DNA from: Eutrigla gurnardus
Taxonomy: Eukaryota > Chordata > Actinopteri > Perciformes > Triglidae
NCBI GenBank assembly: GCA_963514095.1
Contig: OY741280.1
Span: 23,850,341 to 23,914,340, forward strand
Direction of reading: 5' to 3'
Length of the DNA stretch: 64,000 nt
Below, one piece after another: positions 21,029-32,067 of the stretch. The first letter of the stretch is position 1. Each line of letters begins with the position of its first letter. The position numbers were made by a program, and so were the translations under genes. The notes under the pieces are model-generated. The model was not told where the DNA came from. It did not search any database and saw only the letters and a program-made list of their open reading frames with translations.

Positions 21029-21034
21029 GGTCAC

Positions 21035-21136
21035 CGAAACATTTCTTACAAACTGAGCAGCTAAGAGGTTTTTCTCCTGTGTGAGTAATCATGTGTCTCT
21101 GTATATGTTGACTCTGTGCATTTTCTTACAAGCTGG
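21035..21136 (-). pseudogene. Finger relics beyond the stop of gene D
   Basis: HSQHIQRHMITHTGEKPLSC and SVCKKCFGDH can still be read beyond the stop; the finger Cys to stop change is the one seen in gene B. Confidence 0.7.
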
Positions 21137-22311
21137 TCAACTGAAAGGTTTCTCTCCTTTATGAGTTCTCATGTGTGTCCGTAAACCTCCCCTCTGTGCA
21201 AAAGATGTCTTACTAACTCGGCAGGTGAAAGGTTTTTCTCCTGTATGAGTTCTCAAGTGTCTCTTCAGATAGCCATTGCCACTGAAACATTTCTTACAAA
21301 CTGAGCAACTGAAAGGTTTTTCTCCTGTGTGAGTTCTCATGTGGTTCTGTAAAGTTGGTTTCTGAGCAAAAGATTTCTGACAAACTGAGCAACTGAAAGG
21401 TTTTTCTCCTGTGTGAGTTCTCATGTGGTTCTGTAAAGTTGGTTCCCGAGCAAAAGTTTTCTTACAAACTGAGCAGCTAAAAGGTTTTTCTCCTGTGTGA
21501 GTTCTCATGTGGGTCTGTAAAGTTGGTTTCTGAGCAAAAGATTTCTGACAAACTGAGCAACTAAAAGGTTTTTCTCCTGTGTGAATTCTCATGTGTACCT
21601 GTAAGTGTTCATTCCGTGGAAAACATTTTTTACAAACTGAGCAACTGAAAGGTTTTTCTCCTGTGTGAATTCTCATGTGTAACTGTAAGTGTTCATTCCG
21701 TGGAAAACATTTTTTACAAACTGAGCAACTGAAAGGTTTTTCTCCTGTATGAATTCTCATGTGTCTCTTTCGATGTTTATAGTTTGTAAAAGTTTTCCTA
21801 CACTTAGAGCATCTAAATGGTTTCTCACCAGGACTACACCTCATCACACTGTCAGGGACTTCATCATTCTTCAAAGCCTTTAGACCTGACTGAGTTTCTC
21901 TGTTCTCCTGCCAATCAGCACTGTCATCAGTCTCAGGATCAGAAGAGTCTCCAGTCTTGTCTTCAGAATCTGGTTGTAAATATAAGTTCCTGGCTGGTTC
22001 TGGTCCTCCACAGTCCTCTTCTTCAGCTTCTGTTTCCATGTGTTCAGTTGAGCTGCAGGCTGCAGGTGAAGCCAGCCCTGAGGACTGAGGCTTCTCTTCA
22101 TCTTCTTCACTCTTTACAGGGACAAGAGGCAATGGGAACTTGATATCAGCCTCCTCCAGCCCTCGAAGCTGCTCTCCCTCCTGACTGGTCTGGACTTCCT
22201 CAAGATCCTCTTTAATGTGTGGGGGTTCCGGGTCCTCCTGGTTCAGACTGGAGCTCCAGTCCTGCTGCTCAATGTGAACCTCTTCTTTGCTCACCAACAG
22301 CTGCTGAATGT
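21137..22311 (-). CDS. Zinc-finger gene D, exon 2: acidic spacer and eight C2H2 fingers; start exon damaged
   Basis: Acceptor CCTGCAG|ACATTC at 22311 gives DIQQLLVSKEE. Spacer has IKED and VKSEEDEE. Eight fingers follow; contact residues (-1,2,3,6): NKHR, REHL, REHV, QPTT, RPTN, QPTN, GGYR, QGGT. The last finger has Ser for its second Cys (CRVSKTSF) and is probably not folded. It ends GEKPFS, as gene B does. The reading frame is open, but its own exon 1 is reduced to 23050-23150 without a start codon. It could only be made if spliced to an exon 1 further upstream, such as that of gene E (30282-30513), which is in the right phase. Treat as a gene with uncertain status: pseudogene or alternative 3' exon. 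Confidence 0.75.
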
Positions 22312-23049
22312 CTGCAGGAAAACACACACACAGAGACGTTTCAGTAAAACAGCTGAACAATCAGTCAACTGTACGTACTCTAGTTTTCCTGCCATCATTC
22401 AGTGTTACAGTCCCTGTGCACAGTTACCAAACAGGAAGAACGACAGACGGAAACAAACTGTAAAAATACAATGAACCAGCTGTTATGAGGTCATCCGTAG
22501 TCACATGACAATTTTCATAGAAACTGCATACCAGTCAGTCTGAACACCCAGCAACAGATCCACGGAGAATGAAACCAATCTGGTTCCCTCTAGTGATGTC
22601 ACGATACCAAAACTGTGACTTTCATATGATACTCGGCCTAAATGTCTCGATACACTCATGGAAACGATACCATGGTAGAAATCTAGGATGTCAGAACATG
22701 GAGTTTCATATAAGTTATTGTATTTATTAAGGATGAAAAAATATAGTGGACTCCCACAATGCATTGTTAAAGTAGCATACAACCAATGGCTGAAAAGCTG
22801 ATAATGTCTACAACTCACACAGCTTTTACCCGGAAAGTTGCTGCAGAGTAAAACAAAGCCAGTTGTTGTCAGCTGTAGCATGTTAGTCGGATTAGGCCGG
22901 TTAGTCGAACGCAATGGACGTCGATTTGACTTCAAACGGTATGCCGACACTGTTCAAGTGAAGAACACGGATACTCTGTATGTTATATCATGTTGAAACA
23001 CTTGACGTCATGTAGACGCTGAGAAACCCGGATGTGTTGATGAACGAAC
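22312..23049 (-). other. Intron 1 of gene D with an old hAT-like end
   Basis: Shared with E, F and their duplicates. It includes TAGTGATGTCACGATACCAA at 22591, which resembles the right terminus of the hAT element at 2784 (read TAGTGTTGTCACGATACC). So an old hAT relic may form part of this intron. No other gene seen. Confidence 0.5.
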
Positions 23050-23150
23050 CTGCTCTGTGAATCCGGACTTCCGGGAGGAAAACAGCGTCTAAGAGTCTCC
23101 GCTGTCGCTCGTTCTCCTCTTTAGAACGAGAAAGTTCCTCCTCGTACTCT
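23050..23150 (-). pseudogene. Gene D exon 1 remnant
   Basis: Encodes EYEEELSRSKEENERQRRLL and DAVFLPEVRIHRA up to the intact donor, but the first half, with both possible starts, is gone. At 23151 it is joined directly to the 3' flank of gene E. Promoter block and start were lost with the same deletion. Also present in D'. Confidence 0.85.
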
Positions 23151-23316
23151 AGGTAGAAAAAAAAGAAAACAGTGAAAAATACTGTCCAAACGATGTTTTT
23201 CGGAATACAGGCTGGTTCAGCCAGGCAACTAACCAGAATGTGTATTGATACTTATAGAAAGGACAAGGACAGTCTGGTTCTCTGCAGGGTCCAAGTGGCA
23301 CGGCACTAACCTGGCT
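23151..23316 (-). other. Gene E 3' flank, joined to truncated gene D
   Basis: CTGTCCAAACGATGTTTTTC and following sequence match the gene C 3' flank (about 10,130-10,267). This shows that the deletion removed the intergenic DNA and half of D exon 1. Confidence 0.7.
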
Positions 23317-23894
23317 TCACTGCTTGTTTGTTTTATCATCAGTGAGCAGACTATGTCTTAAATTAAAGTTTTTTTTTGTAGTTTTCCTACACTTAGAGCA
23401 TCTAAATGGTTTCTCACCAGGACTACACCTCAACACACTGACTTCATCATTCTTCAAAGCCTTTAGACCTGACTGAGTTTCTCTGGTCTCCTGCCAATCA
23501 GCACTGTCATCAGTCTCAGGATCAGAAGAGTCTCCAGTCTTGTCTTCAGAATCTGGTTGTAAATATGAGTTCCTGGCTGGTTCTGGTCCTCCACAGTCCT
23601 CTTCATCAGCTTCTGTTTCCATGTGTTCAGTTGAGCTGCAGGCTGCAGGTGAAGGCAGCCCTGAGGACTGAGGCTTCTCTTCATCTTCTTCACTCTTTAC
23701 AGGGACAAGAGGCAATGGGAACTTGATATCAACCTCCTCCAGCCCTCGAAGCTGCTGTCCCTCCTGACTGGTCCGGACTTCCTCCAGTTCCTCTTTAATG
23801 TGTGGGGGTTCAGGGTCCTCCTGGTCCAGAATGGAGCTCCAGTCCTGCTGCTCAATAGGAACCTCTTCTTTGCTCACCAACAGCTGCTGGACGT
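23317..23894 (-). CDS. Gene E, exon 2: acidic spacer without a finger array
   Basis: Acceptor CCTGCAG|ACGTCC at 23894. With exon 1 (30282-30513) the product is 269 residues: helical module, acidic spacer with IKEE and VKSEEDEE, then PFRCSKCRKTTKKNFNLRHS and the tail LLTDDKTNKQ. The first half of finger 1 is fused to the tail used by gene C, so the whole finger array was deleted, in frame. One Cys pair remains, with no His pair in the right place. The reading frame is open and stays open in the duplicate E'. The product could dimerise or recruit partners without binding DNA, if the exon 1 module does so; that is inference. It may instead be a decaying pseudogene. Confidence 0.8.
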
Positions 23895-24070
23895 CTGCAG
23901 GAAAACACACACAGAGACGTTTCAGTAAAACAGCTGAACAATCAGTCAACTGTACGTTTCCCGCCATCATTCAGTGTTACAGTGTTGACTTCCGGCTTTC
24001 CTACAGTGCAGACACTTTTCCTCAAGATTACCATAAACTCCTACAGAAGATTTTACTGCTGGAAACAAAA

Positions 24071-25600
24071 ATGAATCGGTTTGAAGTAAATGTAGAAATG
24101 AATGGACTTTGTGGGAACAACACCACTCTAGCACTGACTCAAAACAGTGGATAGGAACATGCTAGAACCCAGCTAAGTAGCAATAATGAAGCTATGAAGA
24201 AACGGGAGGATCCTGTACACGGTAATAAATCTACCAGCGATAATCCTCCCTGGAACACACTTGGTGCGAAGCCAAAGAGAAGACCATCTCCCTGTGACAT
24301 GGGAGAACGGATAACTGGCAGGACCCAGCGCCCTGATATCTGTGATCTGACCGGCTGGCCTGCGTTACCATCTCCATCCAGGCACAGCGCCTCCTCAACC
24401 CCACTGCCTCGTAGGACACAGCAGCGGACAGCTGGGAAGAGGAGAGCTACCACGAAACCTCCCCAGCAAACAACTGTTCAACTAAAGAACAGGTTTTCTC
24501 CACTGCTGCAGGACCATGGATCCCCCTCTGACTGCCTGGAAAACCCCCCACCACCACGCAGCAGGGTAAGACCTGCTAACTTAAAGCCACAGAGAAAGCT
24601 AACGACAGGGCCTGAAAATCTGATTGTGGGTGACTTTTCTGTTAAAGATATGAAAAGCAGTAATAACATCAAAGCACTCTGCTTTCCGAAGGATACGGTG
24701 TCTGATTTGGAAAAAAGAATCCTGGAAATTGTGGCTGCACACCCAACTGTGAAAAATATCATTCTGCACATTGGATTTAATGACATTGAAAAACAACAAT
24801 CAACAGAGTTGAGAGAGGACTTCAACAAACTCTTTGAAAAAGTCAGCTCTGTGAATGCTGAGGTTTTCATCAGTGGCCCTCTGCGAGAGGAGCGGAGACA
24901 TTCAGTAGACTGTTTTGGCTCAACAAATGGCTCTCAACTGCATCTCTTGCTCGCCCAATGCATTTTATTGACAATTTCCGCTTTTTCTGGGACCGCAGGC
25001 ATCTTATTAAGACAAACGGACTTTGCCTAAATAAGCTAGGGGCAAAGCTATTCATCACCAACATGTGTTACTGCCTGCGTCATCCATCTGTCGCCAAGGA
25101 CAAGAGACGAGAGGAACCAACAAAGAGGGAAGACGAAACACAGATTATCAGAAACGTTGCAACTAAGTCACCAAAACCCAGGACCCCCTCTTCAAAGACT
25201 AAGTCACCAAAACCCAGGACCCCCTCTTCCAAGACTGCAACTAAGTCACCAAAACCCAGGACCCCCTCTTCCAAGACTGCAACTAAGTCACCAAAACCCA
25301 GGACCCCCTCTTCCAAGACTGCAACTAAGTCACCAAAACCCAGGACCCCCTCTTCCAAGACTGCAACTAAGTAACCAAAACCCAGGACCCCCTCTTCCAA
25401 GACTGCAACTAAGTCACCAAAACCCAGGACCCCCTCTTCCAAGACTGCAACTAAGTCACCAAAACCCTGGACCCCCTCGCCCAAGACTGCAACTAAGTCA
25501 CCAAAACCCTGGACCCCCTCGCCCAAGACTGCAACTAAGTCACCAAAACCCTGGACCCCCTCGCCCAAGACTGCAACTAAGTCACCAAAACCCAGGCGAT
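24071..25600 (+). pseudogene. L2 ORF1: degenerate SGNH-esterase and KSPKPRTPSSK repeats
   Basis: Starts MNRFEVNVEMNGLC; CAG to TAG at 24,152 breaks copy 1 only. The esterase part reads LIVGDFSVKDMKSS (GDS motif lost), HIGFNDIE, SGPLREERR, then, after a frame change near 24,950 shared by both copies, FIDNFRFFWDRRHLIKTNG. Catalytic Ser and the usual DxxH part are not kept. A 42-bp minisatellite follows. Esterase-type ORF1 is known from CR1/L2 LINEs. Confidence 0.75.
25157..25600. repeat. 42-bp minisatellite in L2, 11 units
   Basis: Units of 42 bp encode KSPKPRTPSSKTAT in the ORF1 frame. One unit has TAACC for TCACC (25370), a stop. The last three have CCTGG and TCGCCC variants. Because 42 is divisible by 3 it stays open in other frames on both strands, giving long false open frames. 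Confidence 0.95.
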
Positions 25601-25802
25601 CTCCCCCTCAGTGTCAACATCCACCTCCAGCAGTTCATCCCAGCTGTGACGCTGCTCACTCCCCCCCACCCCCCCCTTATGGCCACCCCCTGACAGCAGC
25701 CCTGAATATTACTGAGACAGAAAAGGGTTCAGCAGTAGACCGCATTATCAGCTGGACCCAAGGTCGCCTACATCAAAACATGGCACCTTCTGCATTCCTG
25801 TT

Positions 25803-26786
25803 GTGACTACTAAGAGAGTAAACATTGGGAAACTTGAACACACAGCTAACCTAAACAATCTCATTCCTGTTCTCTCAAAATCAAAGTCAACCTCAAAGCC
25901 TGTCAATAACACCATCAGGATGGGTCTGCTAAATGTTAGGTCTCTTAATAACAAATCATTTTTAGTCAATGATTTTATTACCACTTCTAAACTTGATTTT
26001 ATGTTTTTATCTGAAACATGGCTAGAACAAAATAACAGTGCAAGCATTCTGATCGAGACAGCACCCCCCAACTATAGTTTTATTGATGTTTGTAGATCTG
26101 GGAAAAGAGGTGGAGGGGTTGCTGCTATATTTAAAAATTAATTTTAGGGAAACAGCTCTCCTAGAGTTCTCCTGTTAATTATTTACAGGCCACCTAAATA
26201 TTCATCACATTTTTTCGATGATTTTACTGAATTATTGTCTAGCATCTTCACTGATTTCGACTGCCTAGTTATAACCGGTGACTTTAATTTTCATATTGAT
26301 GATTTGAATGACAAGGGTGCAAAAGAACTTTAATATTCTAGACACATTTGACCTTTCTCAACATGTGAAAGAGGCTACTCATTGTAAGGGACACACCCTG
26401 GACCTGATTATCACAAAAGGTCTCCATGTTTCTGATGTTTTTGTGACTGATCTTCATTGTCTGATCACTTCTGTGTTTTCTTTAATATTTCTTTCATTCC
26501 TGACACACAAACAGAATCAAATAAGGTCAAAAAGCGGTACATCAATGAACATGCCAATGTACTCTTTAAAAATGCCATCTCCTCGTTACCACCTCTAAAC
26601 CCATGTCATGCTGATGATCTTGTAAACATCTTTAATTCCAAAATTCTGAATGTCATAGATGTCATTGCACCTGCTATGGTTAAAACAGTTTCTGGTAAGC
26701 AAAAGGCACCCTGGAGAAAAGCTGCTGTTGTGACAGCCCAGAGAAGAGAGTGCAGGAAGGCTGAGCGAATCTGGGGGAGTACTAAA
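25803..26786 (+). pseudogene. L2 AP endonuclease region
   Basis: Signatures LLNVRSLNNKS, DFMFLSETWL, GKRGGGVA, then ITGDFNFHIDD and HTLDLIITK. Copy 1 has a two-base loss near 26,333 (GAACTTTAATATT; copy 2 has GAACTTTTTAATATT). Both have a stop after AAIFKN. Confidence 0.8.
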
Positions 26787-26791
26787 CTTAA

Positions 26792-27689
26792 CAGTGTTTC
26801 CCCTACCATTGTACAGGCCTGGCGGCGCGCCAGGCCAAGGAGACCTGCCGCCAGGCCAAAAAAAAAATCAATATACCAAAAATAAGCCACCTATCAATTC
26901 ATTCATAAATCAATAATCATTTACATTAGGAGCGCCTCCGCGCAGCACAGCAGACTTGCTCCGCAAGACGCGCGGCCGCAACAATCCTCGCCGCGCGCTC
27001 CCGCTACTTTTTTCTTCGTGTACTTTACACGCTTGATGTTGTTCTGATGCCGTTCCGCCTCGTTAAACCACCACGATGTCGCTTTCTACTTTGAAAACAC
27101 GGAACGTTGACACTGTATTTTGATAAGCTGTTGCACTCTTCAGACTCGTGGTGTGAGCGGAACCGGTCCATAGGGTCCTTAAAAACAACATCACGCCATG
27201 TGTGTGTAGTATTAGGACGTGATGACGTATGTACAACCGGCCAAAGCCCGTTTGCCCCCCCTCCCCGGGGGGGAGGATTGTTTTTGATAAGATGTGGAAC
27301 TTTGAGTTAACTGCTGTTGAGTAAACCTATAACTTATATTTTACTTGATAAAATAAGACAATATATGCACTCATATGTCGTTGTAGTGTTTTACAGTATC
27401 TGTAGCTATTAATGTGATGCTCATCATTTTCCAGCCATATTTTTCTGGACCCTGATCATTTCCATCAACCGGCACCTTAATAAGTCACTCTCTCCTTGTG
27501 ATCTTGAATACACTCTGGTTGAACAAAAATGTTGAATGCAAATATAATAATTGAAGAAATTGCAGACTGCTTGCTGTGCCACCTGACTTAATCCAACTGC
27601 ACCAATACACCATCCCACACGTCTCGTCTGTTTAGGGTTTTTTTCGGTGGGTACCACCGGGCCTGAAAAAAATTCTAGGGGAAACACTG
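26792..27689. mobile_element. Non-autonomous TIR element in L2 (CAGTGTTTCCCCTA)
   Basis: 14-bp inverted termini CAGTGTTTCCCCTA. Flanks are CTTAA (26787-26791) and CTTCA (27690-27694); copy 2 has CTTCA on both sides, so a 5-bp target duplication. The L2 frame is restored if the insert is removed (KLHIHHDIYKE). The termini resemble hAT ends but hAT makes 8-bp duplications, so the superfamily is unclear. The left end has a GC hairpin GGCCTGGCGGCGCGCCAGGCC region. No coding sequence. Confidence 0.7.
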
Positions 27690-27694
27690 CTTCA

Positions 27695-29517
27695 TATTCA
27701 CCATGACATCTATAAAGAGAGCCTCCGGGCCTACAATTTGGTCTTAAAAAGTGCGAGAGAAACATACTTCTCCAATATCATAAACAACAACACTAATAAG
27801 GCAAAAACCCTATTTGCAACTGTTGACAGACTGACCAACCCCCCAACACAAATACCAGCTAAACTCCATTCCACGCAGACATGCAATGAGTTTGCATTCT
27901 TTTATACTAATAAAATTGAAGGCATCAGACGCGCCATCAATATCTCAAACAAAAAAGTTGGATCACCACCCTGTTCAGGCAAAAGTAACACAGCAATGAT
28001 GGCAAGCTTTAATGCCATAGACTGTAAAACTCTAGTGGAAACGGTGACAAATCTAAAATCATCCACCTGCTGCCTTGATGCTTTACCTACCAACTTTTTT
28101 AAGAATGTTTTTGACTGCCTATCAATAGACGTATTGCAAACAGTTAATAACTCCATTCAATCAGGCAATTTCCCAAAGGCCTTCAAAACTGCAGTCATTA
28201 AACCTCTTCTAAAAAAGCGGAGCCTAGATGCCTCTATTATCAACAACTACAGACCAATTTCCAATCTACCCTTTATAAGTAAAATAATTGAGAAAGTTGT
28301 CCTCCAACAACTAAATCACTTCCTGGCTTCAACTGGCTGCCACAACAACTTCCAGTCAGGATTTCGACCTTTTCATAGCACCGAGACGGCCCTTATTAAA
28401 GTTGTAAATGACATCCGTCTTAACACAGACTCTGGCAAAACTTCAATATTAATGCTATTAGACCTCAGTGCTGCATTTGACACTGTCGACCACTCAATAC
28501 TCCTGGACAGGTTGGAAAACTGGGTGGGGCTCTCAGGCACAGTCTTAAGCTGGTTCAAGTCATATCTACAAGATATGAACTATTTTGTTCCATTGGCGAC
28601 TTTGTATCAGAACCTACCAATGTAACGTGTGGGGTCCCCCAAGGTTCAATCTTGGGGCCAACTTTATTCAACATCTACATGCTCCCACTAGGACAAATCA
28701 TGCAAAATAATAACATTGACCACCATTGCTATGCCGATGACACCCAAATCTATGTAGCACTATCACCAAACGACTATCGCCCCCTAGATCTTCTGTGCCA
28801 GTGCATTGAGCAAGTCAAAGACTGGATGTGCCAAAACTTCAACTACAACTAAATAAGGACAAAACTGAGATAATTGTTTTTGGTGCTAAAAAAGAAAGGT
28901 TTAAAGTAATTCAACACCTTCACTCTCTATCCCTGAAAACCTCAAACAAAGCCAGAAATCTTGGGGTTATTATGGATTCTGATTTACATTTCGACAGTCA
29001 CGTTAAATCAGTAACAAAATCAGCCTACTATCACCTAAAAAATGTAGCAAGACTTAGAGGGCTCATGTCAGCTCAAGACTTAGAAAAACGTGTACATGCC
29101 TTTATTACTAGTAGGCTAGACTACTGTAATGGTCTCCTTGCAGGTCTTCCAAAAAAAACTACAAAGACCAAAAAATGTGAGCACATTACACCAATTCTTA
29201 AATCCTTACATTGGCTCCCTGTATGTCAGAGGATTGATTTCAAAATCCTCCTGCTCACATATAAATCACTACATGGTCTAGGACCGAAGTATATCACTGA
29301 TATGCTCCCACTACATAAGACTTCTAGACCACTAAGATCTTCTGAGACCAATCTGTTAGTGATTCCCAGAGTAAACAACAATCACGGGAGAGCATCATTC
29401 AGTCACTATGCAACAAATGGCTGGAATAAACTTCCTGAAGATGTAAGACTTGCCCCAACTCTGACCACTTTTAAAACTAGACTGAAAACGTTTATGTTCA
29501 CCATAGCTTTCTGCTAA
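27695..29517 (+). pseudogene. L2 reverse transcriptase region
   Basis: Motifs in order: NNYRPISNLPFISKIIEK, NFQSGFRPFHSTETAL, LLDLSAAFDTVDHSILL, GVPQGSILGPTLFN, HCYADDTQIY, LNKDKTEIIVFG, ARNLGVIMDSDLHF, ITSRLDYCNGLLAGLP. Catalytic YADD is present. Copy 1 is broken by a lost T near 28,590 and, in both copies, a frame change before LNKDKTE (about 28,835). Confidence 0.85.
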
Positions 29518-29719
29518 ATCTTTTAATGTCTGCACTGTTTTTAATTATTGCAAATATGTTTTATTCTCCTTTTCTTTCTGTAATGCATTTTTAATTTTGC
29601 CTTTATTTTCTTTTAAATCTTCTATTTTTTTTTCTCACTTTGTTTTATGATGTGAAGCACTTTGAGTCTGCCTTGTGTATGAAATGTGCTATACAAATAA
29701 AGTTGCCTTGCCTTACAGT

Positions 29720-30281
29720 CCCTGTGCACAGTTACCAAACAGGAAGAACGACAGACGGACACAAACTGTAAAAATACAATGAACCAGCTGTTATGAGGTC
29801 ATCCGTAGTCACATGACAATTTTCATAGAAACTGCATACCAGTCAGTCTGAACACCCAGCAACAGATCCACGGAGGATGAAACCAATCTGGTTCCCTCTA
29901 GTGATGTCACGATACCAAAACTGTGACTTTCATATGATACTCGGCCTAAATGTCTCGATACACTCATGGAAACGATACCATGGTAGAAATCTAGGATGTC
30001 AGAACATGGAGTTTCATATAAGTTATTGTATTTATTAAGAATGAAAAAATATAGTGGACTCCCACAATGCATTGTTGAAGTAAAACAAAGCCAGTTGTTG
30101 TCAGCTGTAGCATGTTAGTCGGATTAGGCCGGTTAGTCGAACGCAATGGACGTCGATTTGACTTCAAACGGTATGCCGACACTGTTCAAGCTAAGAACAC
30201 GAATACTCTGTATGTTATATCATGTTGAAACACTTGACGTCATGTAGACGCTGAGAAACCCGGATGTGTTGATGAACGAAC
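29720..30281 (-). other. Intron 1 of gene E, donor-proximal part
   Basis: Continues the shared intron after the L2 insert. It lacks an ~80-bp block present in D and F (GCATACAACCAATGGCTG and neighbours). The hAT-like TAGTGATGTCACGATACC is at about 29,900. Confidence 0.6.
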
Positions 30282-30513
30282 CTGCTCTGTGAATCCGGAC
30301 TTCCGGGAGGAAAACAGCGTCTAAGAGTCTCCGCTGTCGCTCGTTCTCCTCTTTAGAACGAGAAAGTTCCTCCTCGTACTCTGCTATCGTTCCTTCAAAC
30401 AGCCCAAATATCTCTTCAGCAGCCGCAGCTAGTCGCTGCTCCACCAACGCTCTCAGCATTTGGACTTTACTCATTTTCTCCACAAACTCCGTTAAACCGT
30501 CTCCAGCTAGCAT
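30282..30513 (-). CDS. Gene E, exon 1
   Basis: Intact 77-residue module, starting MLAGDGLTEF (Val to Gly compared with A and B, shared with E'); internal Met at 30474. Donor CAG|GTTCGT, phase 1. It is followed on the minus strand by an intron of about 6.4 kb holding the L2, then E exon 2, and about 1 kb further on by the acceptor of D exon 2. Promoter block at 30708-30744. Confidence 0.85.
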
Positions 30514-30705
30514 GCTAAGCTAACTAGCTTCCTATGCTACCTGGAGATGAGTCAGAGGTCAAACCTTCAGAATAAAAGGTGAAGAGTACAAAGTCCATCC
30601 AGACGGGTTTATCCAGACACACAGAGACTCTGATGGATCAGTACTGGTGAAGCTAACAGACACTTTCTCAACACCACGAAGACGCGCTGCTGGTTCTAAT
30701 AACGC

Positions 30706-30744
30706 CGGGCGCCATGTTGCTAAAAGACAAATACATCCGGGTCC
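30706..30744 (-). promoter_or_regulatory. Putative core promoter of gene E
   Basis: YY1-like CAACATGGCGCCC and ETS-like CCGGATGT, as in gene A. Complete consensus. It also is the nearest promoter for the start-less gene D. Confidence 0.4.
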
Positions 30745-30759
30745 TCTGGAACTGGGACG

Positions 30760-32067
30760 TGAACCTACAAAATAAAAGTCCTTAAATTGACCAATAGAAC
30801 AAGAAATATTTTCAGTTACTTTCCATCTTTTCCCGGTGTACCAGATGTGGGGAGGGCATGGAAATCGAGGACTCAAGGGATTGTTTTCAGCATTTATGCT
30901 CCTGCAGGAAACAAAATATAGCCACTTAATTTCATTCTGGTCTTTTTCTGCACCTCTCTCACTCAGCAATGCAATCTACACTGTGATTTCATCGTTTTTC
31001 TTTAATAAAAGATACATTCATTTCATAGTTCAGGAGGCGCTCAGCTCAACAATATTTACAGGAAAACATGCAACTTTCAATTTATTGACTGATCTCCTTA
31101 AAACCATGAAATATAACATACAAAAGGAAACGCAGGGACACGTGGTTGAAAAGGTAAAACGATGCATAGGTCTGACTGACTAAACAGAGACAACAAGTAT
31201 TACACATCAGAAGTCAAATATATAAGATAAATCACATAAACCATCCAAAATATATCATGAAACTATCAAGTATAAAAATATGTAGAAAAAGTAGAATGGC
31301 GTAATGATGTTTTTAGTAATATAGTTTGGTTCAGCCGCGTAACAAACCAGAATGTGTGTTGATACTTATAGAATGGGAAAAAAAGAACTTAAAATAAAAA
31401 GAATGCAAAGGAAAGTTGCATCAAAAGAAATACACTTTTGGATGGACAATCAAATTGTGGGAGTTATGTATAAGAGGAGAGTGAAGGTCTGTCAATAAAG
31501 CTTTGAACAAGTCCTTTCAATTTGGGGAAACACTGGCTCTGTTTTTTACTTCTTTGCCCAAATTAACCAATTGTTACAATAATAACAATGTTATACATCA
31601 ATGGAAGAAAGTGCCAAATATCTTGACATTGACAAAGGCATCTGATATTACCATTCTCTCTGATCATTGTTGATCCCAGAGATCCTCATCTATCAGCACA
31701 AGCCTAAAGCCAAATACTCAAATAGTGTGACTACAACAAAATCCCCAAAATCAAGCTCAGTAGAAACGTGAATCACATGAATACATGTACAATAGCAAAG
31801 GTTAACAGTCCTGTGCTCTGCTCTGTCCTGTTATACTCCACTAATGTCCCGTTACCGTTTGGTTAACGCTCATGAAGAAGGAGTGTTACTTAGCTCCATG
31901 ATTGTGGTGGATGAACCAGCACGGAATAGTTGTGGCTCAGAGTGTTAAATGCAGTCTTTTCTGTTCTGTGGTCCGATTGAGTGAAACTGGTCACTTCAGT
32001 CTTGTTCTCCTGCAGAGTCCAGTCAGCCTAGAGCTAACTTGGCTTCACTGCTCTAGTTGTTTTACCG
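30760..32067 (-). other. Gene F 3' UTR / 3' flank
   Basis: Long region between the gene F stop and the gene E promoter. The first and last few hundred bases match the other 3' flanks. AATAAA on the minus strand at 31081-31086 could serve for polyadenylation. The middle (about 31,380-31,950) is unique to F and F'. No gene seen. Confidence 0.5.

Larger units (their letters stand above)
23984..29712 (+). mobile_element. L2-clade LINE in intron 1 of gene E (antisense to gene), copy 1
   Basis: Flanked by TTACAGT (23977-23983 and 29713-29719). The 3' end GTGAAGCACTTTGAGTCTGC, ATAAAGTTGCC and short TTGCC repeats is typical of fish L2 elements. It has ORF1 with a degenerate esterase, a repeat-rich linker, AP endonuclease and RT with FDTVDHSILL and YADDTQ. 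Several frameshifts and stops; carries another element at 26792-27689. A 5.7-kb antisense insert in an intron of a zinc-finger gene. Confidence 0.9.

Noticed and set aside
23798..24154. Plus-strand gene starting in E exon 2 and running into the L2 (also 46938-47720)
   Set aside because: The first part is antisense to the spacer; the frame joins that of L2 ORF1 by chance at the insertion junction.
25080..25693. Long open frames on both strands through the 42-bp minisatellite (also 48221-49245)
   Set aside because: A repeat unit divisible by three without stops gives open frames in several registers. Only the KSPKPRTPSSK frame joins to a recognisable ORF1.
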